Positions 6,762 to 13,427 of a stretch of DNA of 16,371 nt are shown here, piece after piece. Source of the DNA: Acidimicrobiales bacterium (lineage in GTDB: Bacteria > Actinomycetota > Acidimicrobiia > Acidimicrobiales > UBA8190). Each line of letters starts with the position of its first letter. The stretch's first letter is position 1. The notes under the pieces are model-generated. The model saw nothing but the letters and a program-made list of their open reading frames with translations, searched no databases and was not told where the DNA came from. The stretch covers positions 1-16,371 of the forward strand of contig JASHZK010000171.1 of NCBI GenBank assembly GCA_030042575.1, written 5' to 3'. Position numbers and translations under genes: made by a program.

Positions 6762-8100
6762 GGACGGCGCGCTCCGGCCGGGGAAGGCCCAGATTCTCCC
6801 GCAGGGTCGAACCGCGGTAGCGGGTCCGAAGCAGGCCCCGGCGCTGCAGTTCGGGCACCACCAAGCGAACGACGTCCTCGTAGGCACCCGGAGAGTGGGT
6901 GGCCGCCATGACGAAGCCGTCGCAGGCCTCGGCATCCATCCAGTGCTCCATCTGGTCGGCCACCTGGGCGCCGGTGCCGACGAAGCGGGGACCCTGCAAC
7001 AAGGTGGCACGGTGACCGGCCAGATCGGCCAGCGTCACCGTCCCGCCGATGTGGCGGCGGAGGTTCTGCACCAGGCCCCGGATACCCGACACAGACTCGA
7101 CGAGCTCGTCGGTGATGGGGTCATCGAGGGCCATGGAGGAGAAGTCGTAGTTCATCAGCTCTGACAGCAAGGTGAGCGAGGCCATGGGGTCCACCAGTTC
7201 GTTCAGGAAGAGCTGCTCGCGCTCTTCGGCATGCCTGTGGGACTCGCCGATGACGGTGTAGACCATGGGCAGCATCTTGACCGCTTCCGGGTCCCGTCCT
7301 CCTTCGGCGATGCGCTCTTTCTGGTCCTTGTAGTGCGAGCGGGCGATGTCGATGTCGGGATCGCCGGTGAAGATCAGCTCGGCCCACCGCGCCGCGAAGT
7401 CCCGGCCCCGGCCCGAGGACCCGGCCTGGAGCAGCACCGGACGGCCCTGCGGGCAGCGAGGGACAGTGAGCGGACCTCGCACCGAGAACCACTTGCCGTC
7501 GTAGCCGAGCTCGTGCACCTTGGACGGGTCGGCGAAGTACCCGGCAGCCCGATCGAGCACCAGGGCGTCGTCCTCCCAGGTGTCCCACAAGGCGCTTGTG
7601 GCCTCGAGGAACTCGTCGGCTCGGTTGTAGCGTTCGTCGTGGCCCAGATGTTCGGTGAAACCGTAGTTCTGAGCCTCACTGTCGTTGACCGACGTGACCA
7701 CGTTCCAGGCGGCGCGTCCTCCGCTCAGGTGGTCGAGGGTGGCGAAAGTACGGGCCACGTGGAAGGGGGAGTAGTAGGTGGTCGAGTAGGTGGCCCCCAG
7801 CCCGATGTGCTGGGTGGCACCGGCGATGACCCCGAGCACGATGCTCAGGTCCAGCTTCACGGGACGGGCGCCCAGGCGCACGGCCTCGGCCACCGACCCA
7901 CCGTAGATTCCGGGCATGGCCAGGCGGTCGTCGAAGAACATCATGTCGAAGCGACCCTCTTCCAGGATCCGCCCCAGCTTGGCGTAGTAGGCGGACGTCA
8001 AAAAGCCATGTTCGGTGGCCGGATGGCGCCAGGAGCCGGCATACACGGTGGTGCTCCCGGCCTGCATGAATCCCACCAGGGCCATCGTTCGCTTCGCCAT
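6754..8100 (-). CDS. Flavin-dependent monooxygenase, NtaA/SnaA/DszA family (bacterial luciferase-like)
   Basis: A 448-residue class C flavoprotein monooxygenase. The family pattern is easy to follow: FMQAGSTTVYAGSWRHP (11-27), a FDMMFFDDRLA strand (51-61), GLGATYSTTYYSPFHVARTFATLDHLSGGRAAWNVVTS (100-137, in which SGGRAAWN is the hallmark), NRADEFLEA, GKWFSVRGPLTVPRCPQGRPVLLQAGSSGRGRDFAA (FMN phosphate region) and FVGTGAQVADQM near the end. Relatives attack nitrilotriacetate, EDTA, dibenzothiophene sulfone or pristinamycin precursors using FMNH2 from a separate reductase, cutting C-N or C-S bonds or oxidising a ring. Substrate class cannot be told. ATG 8100 is chosen because an AGGAGG lies six bases upstream (8107-8112); the open frame extends to 8202 but that part lacks family similarity. 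The reductase gene 8336-8839 on the same strand is the likely FMNH2 source. Confidence 0.93.
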   Translation of the reverse strand: MAKRTMALVGFMQAGSTTVYAGSWRHPATEHGFLTSAYYAKLGRILEEGRFDMMFFDDRLAMPGIYGGSVAEAVRLGARPVKLDLSIVLGVIAGATQHIGLGATYSTTYYSPFHVARTFATLDHLSGGRAAWNVVTSVNDSEAQNYGFTEHLGHDERYNRADEFLEATSALWDTWEDDALVLDRAAGYFADPSKVHELGYDGKWFSVRGPLTVPRCPQGRPVLLQAGSSGRGRDFAARWAELIFTGDPDIDIARSHYKDQKERIAEGGRDPEAVKMLPMVYTVIGESHRHAEEREQLFLNELVDPMASLTLLSELMNYDFSSMALDDPITDELVESVSGIRGLVQNLRRHIGGTVTLADLAGHRATLLQGPRFVGTGAQVADQMEHWMDAEACDGFVMAATHSPGAYEDVVRLVVPELQRRGLLRTRYRGSTLRENLGLPRPERAVHA

Positions 8101-8335
8101 CGATCGCCTCCTGTTCGTCCTTGTTCCGCCGTGTCGTCCATGGCGAGCTGAGTGCGCAGTTGTTCGAAGGGGTCGGGGCTCGGCGGCGTTCTCGCCCTTC
8201 ACCCGCTCGCCCAGGAGGCTCGATCAGATGGTCATCGACGCTGGCCAGGATGAACTCTCGACGCCGGCCATCGGCTCCCCCTCCCCCCCGAGAATGTCGT
8301 TTCCGCTTTCAAAGAGGCAAGATATCACCAGGCTG
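8101..8335 (-). other. 235-base intergenic region between FMN reductase and monooxygenase
   Basis: This is the largest gap inside the minus-strand gene run. It holds the AGGAGG above, an AT-richer patch near 8290-8330, and a run of G on the minus strand (8276-8289, interrupted once). No clear -35/-10 pair was found, although TTGCCT and TTGAAA around 8312-8322 could be weak -35 candidates. It may hold a second promoter or simply spacer. Confidence 0.4.
8107..8112 (-). promoter_or_regulatory. Ribosome-binding site of the flavin monooxygenase gene
   Basis: On the minus strand these bases read AGGAGG, a full Shine-Dalgarno match, six bases before ATG 8100. This decides the start over the longer open frame and suggests strong initiation of the four-gene overlapping set downstream. 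Confidence 0.8.
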
Positions 8336-8836
8336 TCAGGGGTGCTCGCCGGGCGCCGGGATCCGATGAGCGGGGGCAGCCCGGGCCAGCCAGGCCTCGA
8401 GCTCGGGGCCCGACTCCCACTCGGACTCCAGGAGGAACAGGGCCGGGGCCGGGCAGCTGCAGCCGATCTCGGACAGCACCGGCTTCAGGGTGTGCTCGCC
8501 GGCCAAGGCGTGTCGGGGCGATGCCCCCAGCATGAGCGTCACGGCTGGGGTGCCGGCCAGCTCGCCGGCGGCGAAGCAGTCGAGGAAGAGCTTGAGCAGC
8601 CCGCTGTAGGTGGCCTTGAAGGTGGGCGTGGCGAACACCACCAGCTCGGCCTCGAGCACGGCTTGCTTGGCCATCGTCACGTCGGGGTCGCCGGGGACGA
8701 GCAGACGGGCGCCGAGGTCGGCCAGCTCGACCACGCTCTGCGGCTGGCCGCCGGTGAGACGCTGCGCCACCATCTCGGCCGCTTGCCGGGTGCGCGAGCC
8801 GCGCTTGGGGTTACCGACGACCACGACGACGTTCAT
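8336..8836 (-). CDS. NAD(P)H-dependent FMN reductase, flavodoxin-like fold (SsuE-like)
   Basis: A 166-residue protein with the flavodoxin-like fold of the NADPH-dependent FMN reductase family. A hydrophobic first strand (MNVVVVVG) leads to GNPKRGSRTRQAA, the FMN phosphate loop. FATPTFKATYSGLLKLFLDC follows, matching the family's P-x-Y-x-x-S pattern that lines the isoalloxazine ring and dimer interface, and LMLGASPRHAL is the next flavin loop. It would reduce free FMN and hand FMNH2 to the monooxygenase encoded next on the same strand. The family is usually 170-190 residues, so this is slightly short. ATG 8836 is preceded in frame by a GTG at 8839, so the protein may carry one extra residue. 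The ribosome-binding site is weak. The start is 52 bases from the upstream crotonase stop. Confidence 0.88.
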   Translation of the reverse strand: MNVVVVVGNPKRGSRTRQAAEMVAQRLTGGQPQSVVELADLGARLLVPGDPDVTMAKQAVLEAELVVFATPTFKATYSGLLKLFLDCFAAGELAGTPAVTLMLGASPRHALAGEHTLKPVLSEIGCSCPAPALFLLESEWESGPELEAWLARAAPAHRIPAPGEHP

Positions 8837-8888
8837 CACGGATGAGCGATCCCTGGCGACGTGCCCTTACCCGGTCCTCGCACACGAG

Positions 8889-9797
8889 TCAGCCGTCGGC
8901 TCGGACCTTGTCCTTTACTGCCGGGACGATGGGTGGAGCGTTGCGCCAGTTGGGGATGCCCGAGTCCTCCTTGGCCACCGGGTAGTGATCGTCGTTTACC
9001 CAGGCCCAGTGCGAATGGTTGAGTTCGTGCAAGGTGAAGCAGGCGTTGAGGGCGTTGTAGAAGCCCATGATGTCCACGGACTGGTTCACCGACTCCTTGA
9101 CGAGCAGTGAGGTCATGGTCGGCAGCTGGGCGATCCGGCGGGCGAAGTCGAGGGTCATGTCCTCGAGCCGGTCGGGCGGGAAGATCTTGCTGACCATTCC
9201 CAGGCGGTGGGCCTCCTCGGCGTCGATGGCGTCGCCGGTGAGCAGGAGCTCCTTGGCCCTGCGGGGGCCGAGCTCCCACGGGTGGGCGAAGTACTCGACG
9301 CCGCACATCCCCAGCCGGGCGCCGACCACGTCGGCGAAGCGCGTGCCCTGGGCGCAGACGATGAGGTCGCAGGCCCACAGCAACATGAGGCCGGCGGCGT
9401 AGACGTCACCGTGGGCCTGGCCGATGGTGACCTTTCTCAAGTTGCGCCAGCGCCGGGTGTTGTCGAAGAAGTAGTGCCACTCCTGGAGCATGAGCGACTC
9501 GGCACCCAACCTGGTTCCCCCGTTGATCGTCCGGGTGGGGTGCTGGTTGGGCCCGGGGGTGTACTCCTCCAGGGACACCTTCGAACCCATGTCGTGACCC
9601 GAGGAGAACATGGGCCCGGCCCCTCCCAGGATGACCACTCGCACTTGGTCGTCAGCCTCGGCATGGAGGAAGGCGTCGTTGAGCTCCACCAGCAGCCCGC
9701 GGTTCTGGGCGTTGCGGGCATCGGGCCGGTTGAGCATGATGCGGGCGAGCTTGCCGTTGTCGAAGGTCTCGTACACCAGGAACCTGTAATCGGGCAT
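8889..9797 (-). CDS. Enoyl-CoA hydratase/isomerase (crotonase) family protein, long variant
   Basis: A 302-residue crotonase-fold protein, longer than the usual 255-265. The first oxyanion segment is PMFSSGHDMG (62-71). A long insert follows (about 72-118, with EYTPGPNQHPTRTINGG), then the second segment QAHGDVYAAGLMLLWACDLIV (127-147). The residue matching rat hydratase Glu144 is Met138, and the Glu164 region (FADVVGARLG) has Val or Gly, so the two-Glu hydratase mechanism looks absent. The C-terminal half has a typical ELLLTGDAIDAEEAHRLGMVSKIFP, then an unusual Trp/His/Asn-rich tail (HELNHSHWAWVNDDHYP). ATG 9797 is preferred because AAAGGAG lies just upstream; ATG 9815 in frame adds six residues. 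It probably handles a branched or cyclic acyl-CoA made by the upstream CoA-transferase and dehydrogenases. The open frame running further upstream, to 10295, overlaps the SDR gene and is not coding. Confidence 0.87.
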   Translation of the reverse strand: MPDYRFLVYETFDNGKLARIMLNRPDARNAQNRGLLVELNDAFLHAEADDQVRVVILGGAGPMFSSGHDMGSKVSLEEYTPGPNQHPTRTINGGTRLGAESLMLQEWHYFFDNTRRWRNLRKVTIGQAHGDVYAAGLMLLWACDLIVCAQGTRFADVVGARLGMCGVEYFAHPWELGPRRAKELLLTGDAIDAEEAHRLGMVSKIFPPDRLEDMTLDFARRIAQLPTMTSLLVKESVNQSVDIMGFYNALNACFTLHELNHSHWAWVNDDHYPVAKEDSGIPNWRNAPPIVPAVKDKVRADG

Positions 9798-9913
9798 CCG
9801 TGCTCCTTTGGTCATGGGTGCAGTTCGACGGGCGGCGGCACCTCCGCCTCCACCGTGGCTCGGCTCTCGTCTGACGGACAGCAGGCCGGCGATGGCCCCG
9901 GCGCTCGCTTCTG
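9798..9913 (-). other. Intergenic spacer, 116 bases
   Basis: The gap lies between the short-chain dehydrogenase stop and the crotonase-family start. It contains the AAAGGAG ribosome-binding site near 9804-9810 and an in-frame alternative ATG at 9815. No promoter or hairpin terminator was recognised. Confidence 0.35.
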
Positions 9914-10744
9914 TCAGGTCAGTCTTCCGGTCAGGAACCGGGCGATGTCGGTGGCCGGGGGGTAGGCCTCGGTCAGCCCGGCGGCGAAGTAGCCGACGTC
10001 GGTGACCAGGATGTGGCCGGTGATGGCGGCTGCCGCATCGCTGCACAGGAAGAGAAGCGGGTAGGCCTGCTCGAGGGGGGTGGAGGGCTCGATACCCAGT
10101 TCGGCCCGGTAGTCCGAGGCGAACCCGAGCCAAAGCTCCTTGTTGGCCTGGGCCAGCGGCGTGTCCGTCGGCCCCGGGCAGATGGCGTTGATGCGCACCC
10201 CCCGCTTGAGCATGGGATAGGCCTGGGAGGCCACGTAGGCGCAGATGGCCTGCTTGGTCGACATGTAGTCGGCGCCGCCGTTGCGCTCCACCCATTTGGC
10301 CGCCGAGTCGAAATCGGGAGTGGCCAGGTAGTCCTTCAGCCGCTCGAGGTTCGACTCCCAGCCCAGGCCGGCTGCCGAGGAGATGAAGCCGATGGCCGAT
10401 CCCGGCGGCAGCATCCCGCCCGCCAGCATGCGGTCGATCAGGTGCCGATGGCCGATGAAGTTGATCTTCTCGATGCCCGGCGTGCCGTCGGCCACCCCGG
10501 CACAGGAGAACAGTACGTCGACCGGCCCGCCCAGCTGGTCGAGGGCCGTGTCGATGGACTCCCTGTCGGCCAGGTTCACATGGATGGACTTGGCGCCCGT
10601 CAGCGAAGGCTCGGCGACGTCCATGATCACCACCTCGGCTCCGGCGTCCTGGGCCAGTTCGGCCGTGGCGGCACCCATCCCGGTGGCGCCCCCCACCACG
10701 AGCGCCCGCTTGCCCTTGTAGTTGAATGCGTCGAACAGTCCCAT
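9914..10744 (-). CDS. Short-chain dehydrogenase/reductase, 3-alpha-hydroxysteroid/coniferyl-alcohol dehydrogenase type
   Basis: A 276-residue NAD(P)-dependent Rossmann-fold alcohol dehydrogenase. The cofactor loop is VVGGATGMG (16-24), and Asp42 at the end of the second strand (VIMD) favours NAD over NADP. FSCAGVADG (79-87) is the NNAG-equivalent strand. Catalytic residues are Ser123 or Ser122 (ISSAAG), Tyr160 and Lys164 (YMSTK), and ICPGPTDTPL (188-197) follows. About 37 residues separate the Ser from the Tyr, against about 13 in classical SDRs; that insertion is characteristic of the 3-alpha-hydroxysteroid and coniferyl-alcohol dehydrogenase subgroup and shapes the substrate pocket. It would oxidise a hydroxyl on a ring or side chain, or a 3-hydroxyacyl-CoA. 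The ATG at 10744 lies 37 bases after the CoA-transferase stop, with AGGAGA about 11 bases upstream. Confidence 0.92.
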   Translation of the reverse strand: MGLFDAFNYKGKRALVVGGATGMGAATAELAQDAGAEVVIMDVAEPSLTGAKSIHVNLADRESIDTALDQLGGPVDVLFSCAGVADGTPGIEKINFIGHRHLIDRMLAGGMLPPGSAIGFISSAAGLGWESNLERLKDYLATPDFDSAAKWVERNGGADYMSTKQAICAYVASQAYPMLKRGVRINAICPGPTDTPLAQANKELWLGFASDYRAELGIEPSTPLEQAYPLLFLCSDAAAAITGHILVTDVGYFAAGLTEAYPPATDIARFLTGRLT

Positions 10745-10781
10745 CCTGTTATCGCTCTCCTGACTCGTGCCCCGTCACCGG

Positions 10782-11996
10782 TCAGGCGACGACGCCCCGG
10801 ACCTTCAAATCGACGATGGTGTCCCAGTCCAGCCCGAGCTCGGTCAGGATCTTGTCGCCGTGCTCGTTGAACTGCGGTGCCCGCCGTATGGGCGCTGCCC
10901 TGCCGTCGTACTGCACCGGTGCCGAGACGAGCGAGTACGCGGTGCCGTCGGCCGTCTCGCCGTTCTGGACGTACTCGTTGGCTGTCGACTGGGGGTCGTT
11001 CGCCACCTCGATCGTGTTCTGCACCACCGCCCACTGGCCGGCGAACCCCTCGAGCTTCTCGCGCCACTCGTCCAGGGTGTGCTGGGCGAACGCCTCTCGA
11101 AGGATGGCGCCCGCCTCGGAGCCGTTCTCGAGGAGGGCGTCGTTGTCGGCGAAGCGGGGATCGGCGGCCAGCTCGGGACGGCCGATTACCTCGGCCATGG
11201 ACGGCCAGTACTTGCCCGCCTGCAGGCAGGTGAGCGAGATCCAGCGACCGTCCTTCACCTCGTAGTTGCCGGTGAGCGGGTTGCGGAGCGCGCCCCCGGG
11301 GGGCGGCTGCCACGGCATGTTCAGCTGCAGCGAAAGGCTGATGGTCTGTCCCATGGCCCACATCCCCGACGCCAGCAAGGACACGTCGACGGTGGTGGCC
11401 TCGCCCGTGCGCTCCCGGTGGAACAGCGCACCCATGATGCCGCCGGCGATGGTCATGGCGCCGATCGAGTCGCCGAAGCCCGGTCCCGGAGGCCCGACGA
11501 CGTGGTCGTAATCGGTCCTGGTGACCGCCAGCGACACCCCGGCTCTGGCCCAGAAGGCGAGGGAGTCGTAAGAGCCCTTGTCGGCGTCGGGCCCCCGTTC
11601 GCCCTGGCCGTGGCCCCGGGCGTAGATGATGTTCGGGTTCTGTGCCCGAATGTCCTCGACTTCGATCTTGAGCTTCTTGCGGACCGGGGCGAGCTTGTTG
11701 GTCAGGAAGACGTCACTCGTCGCCGCCAGCTTGTAGAGGATTTCGAGGCCCTCCTCGGAGGACAGGTCGAGCCCCAGGCTCTGCTTGCCCCGATTGGAGT
11801 GCTCGAGAAGGACGTGCACGCTCTTGCCGATCATGGCGATACCCGACGACGCCAGGCCTCGCATGGCGTCGCCCCGCTCCACGTGCTCGATCTTGATGAC
11901 TTCGGCGCCCCAATCGGCAAGCAGCGCCGAGGCGGCGGGCACGAAGGTCTGCTCGGCCACCTCCAGGATTCGCACGCCTTCCATCACGTCGGTCAT
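10782..11996 (-). CDS. Family III CoA-transferase (CaiB/BaiF type), second copy
   Basis: A 404-residue class III CoA-transferase, clearly divergent from the copy at 5544-6761. The N-terminal GVRILEVAEQTFVPAASALLADWGAEVIKIEH segment is typical of the actinobacterial branch. NRGKQSLGLDLSSEEGLEIL and IIYARGHGQGERGP follow. The catalytic Asp is probably Asp176 (PGFGDSIGAM), followed by GALFHRERTGEATTVDVSLLASGMWAM, which is the family's fold-crossover region. It transfers CoA between acyl groups in the cytoplasm, probably feeding the acyl-CoA dehydrogenases encoded immediately upstream on the same strand. ATG 11996 has GGGAGG six bases upstream. A 123-base gap separates it from the dehydrogenase stop, and a 37-base gap separates it from the SDR. 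Two transferases in one cluster suggest two different acids are activated. Confidence 0.93.
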   Translation of the reverse strand: MTDVMEGVRILEVAEQTFVPAASALLADWGAEVIKIEHVERGDAMRGLASSGIAMIGKSVHVLLEHSNRGKQSLGLDLSSEEGLEILYKLAATSDVFLTNKLAPVRKKLKIEVEDIRAQNPNIIYARGHGQGERGPDADKGSYDSLAFWARAGVSLAVTRTDYDHVVGPPGPGFGDSIGAMTIAGGIMGALFHRERTGEATTVDVSLLASGMWAMGQTISLSLQLNMPWQPPPGGALRNPLTGNYEVKDGRWISLTCLQAGKYWPSMAEVIGRPELAADPRFADNDALLENGSEAGAILREAFAQHTLDEWREKLEGFAGQWAVVQNTIEVANDPQSTANEYVQNGETADGTAYSLVSAPVQYDGRAAPIRRAPQFNEHGDKILTELGLDWDTIVDLKVRGVVA

Positions 11997-12119
11997 AGGT
12001 GCCCTCCCGCGAAGAACGCTTCGTCGATCGAATATCCAGCCGTCGACGGGCCTCCGATCTCGAGGGCGATGCTAGCCGTGGCCCTCCCGCATCGCCGCCG
12101 GGCCTGGTCCACGACGGCC
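11997..12119 (-). other. Intergenic spacer, 123 bases
   Basis: It lies between the acyl-CoA dehydrogenase stop and the CoA-transferase start and contains the GGGAGG ribosome-binding site at about 12003-12008. I saw no promoter or terminator that I would defend. Confidence 0.35.
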
Positions 12120-13427
12120 TCAGCCATGGCGACGACCGGCCGACGGGCCGCGGCGCACCTGGCGAAAGGGGATGTCCCGGTCGGCACTGCGCTCGCGGGG
12201 CATGCCGAGCACGCGCTCGCTGATCACGTTGCGAGCCATCTCCGTGGTCCCGCCGCCGATGGACCCCGTCTGGCGCATCAGGAAGTCCACGCCGCAGTCG
12301 CACAGCGGCCCGTCGTCGGGTGTCCAGGCGCCGCCGGTCATCCCGGCCAGCTCAAAGGCGATGGTGCGCAGCCGGACGGCGGCAACACCTTTGAAGAGCC
12401 GGGGGATGGCGGCCGCTTGGTCGTTCACCAACCCGGCGGCGATGCCCCGGCTCATGCGCTCGTGCAGCCGTTCGTTCACCACGTCGAGCATGCGGGCCTC
12501 GCCGACGAGCTCCTGGGCACTCGGGTCCTCCTGGCGCCCTGCGGCTCGGGCCAGGTTCGTGTACGAGCTCGACGCGAAGCTGCGGCTCAGACCGGCGGGG
12601 AAGGTGACCAGCGGGGACTCGTAGAGCATGCGCTCGTGGAACATCCAGCGGACCCCGACCGTCCAGCCTTCGTCGATGTCTCCGATCCTGTCGCTGTCGG
12701 GCACGACGACATCGGTGAGGAACTCCTGGCAGAATTCCTTGGACCCGTTGAGCATCTCGATGCGGTGGATCTCGAGGCCGGGCTGGCGAAGCGGCAGGAT
12801 GAACACGGTCAGGCCGCGGTGCTTGGGCACGTCCCAATTGGTCCGGGCCAGGCACAGAGCCCAGTCCGACCACCAGGCGCCCGTCGTCCAGATCTTGGAA
12901 CCGTTCAGGACCCACTGGTCGCCGTCGCGGGCCGCCGAGGTGAGGACACCGGCCACGTCCGAACCTCCGCCAGGCTCCGACAGCAGCTGCATCCACAGCT
13001 CCTCGCCCCGCAAGATGGGGGGGACGTGGGTGCGCTTCTGCTCCTCGGTGCCGAATTCGAGGAGCACGGCCAGGCACGGCGCCATGGTCGGTGACTGGAT
13101 GCGGGCCGGGAACTCGTGGCCGTTCAGCGCCTCGTTGAAGGCGCGCTGATGGGCCGGCGTCAGGCCCTGGCCCCCGTAACACCTAGGCACGCAGATCCCG
13201 GCGAATCCGGCGTCGTGTAGCCGTTTTTGCAATTGGCGCTCCTGGGCGACCTCGGCCAGCTCCTCTTCCTCGGTGAGGTCGGTCCGGAAGGCACCTTCGT
13301 ACACGCTCGGGTCGACACGGCGCAGGTTGGCCTCGATCCAGGTCCGGGCCCGCGCCGCGAAGCCAGCAGTGTCTTGTCTGTCGCCGTCCTCTCCGTCGCC
13401 GTCCTCGGCGTCCCGAGTGCTGTTCAC
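12120..13427 (-). CDS. Acyl-CoA dehydrogenase subunit, probable catalytic half of a heteromeric enzyme
   Basis: A 435-residue acyl-CoA dehydrogenase (FadE type). Family landmarks are GFAGICVPRCYGGQGLTPAH (74-93), MQLLSEPGGGSDVAGVLTSA (146-165; CoA- and FAD-contacting), GSKIWTTGAWWSDWALCLART (176-196) and GGGTTEMARNVISERVLGMPR near the C-terminus. Where medium-chain enzymes have the catalytic Glu in a YEG motif, this protein has IGGG, so that base is absent. Glu265 in WMFHERMLYES lies in the helix used by isovaleryl-CoA dehydrogenase and by the mycobacterial steroid alpha2-beta2 enzymes, and is the likely base. The acidic N-terminal tail (residues 1-20) and basic C-terminal tail are probably disordered. 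GTG 13427 overlaps the preceding dehydrogenase's stop (GTGA, 13424-13427), with a GGAG close upstream. The pairing suggests a heterotetramer acting on a bulky acyl-CoA. Confidence 0.92.
   Translation of the reverse strand: MNSTRDAEDGDGEDGDRQDTAGFAARARTWIEANLRRVDPSVYEGAFRTDLTEEEELAEVAQERQLQKRLHDAGFAGICVPRCYGGQGLTPAHQRAFNEALNGHEFPARIQSPTMAPCLAVLLEFGTEEQKRTHVPPILRGEELWMQLLSEPGGGSDVAGVLTSAARDGDQWVLNGSKIWTTGAWWSDWALCLARTNWDVPKHRGLTVFILPLRQPGLEIHRIEMLNGSKEFCQEFLTDVVVPDSDRIGDIDEGWTVGVRWMFHERMLYESPLVTFPAGLSRSFASSSYTNLARAAGRQEDPSAQELVGEARMLDVVNERLHERMSRGIAAGLVNDQAAAIPRLFKGVAAVRLRTIAFELAGMTGGAWTPDDGPLCDCGVDFLMRQTGSIGGGTTEMARNVISERVLGMPRERSADRDIPFRQVRRGPSAGRRHG

Noticed and set aside
6762..7010. Upstream extension of the first CoA-transferase (83 extra residues)
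   Set aside because: It is out of frame within the monooxygenase coding sequence and lacks CoA-transferase similarity. The family N-terminus begins at ATG 6761.
8276..8289. G-run on the minus strand as a possible G-quadruplex
   Set aside because: It has only two adjacent G blocks, not four spaced ones, so an intramolecular quadruplex is not supported.
9798..10295. Upstream extension of the 302-residue crotonase
   Set aside because: It overlaps the coding sequence of the SDR and shows no crotonase similarity. ATG 9797 has a ribosome-binding site.
10767..13094. Long open frame on the plus strand (775 codons)
   Set aside because: It lies antisense to the second CoA-transferase and an acyl-CoA dehydrogenase, both with clear family motifs. 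Its translation shows low-complexity Gly/Arg/His/Val composition and no domain.
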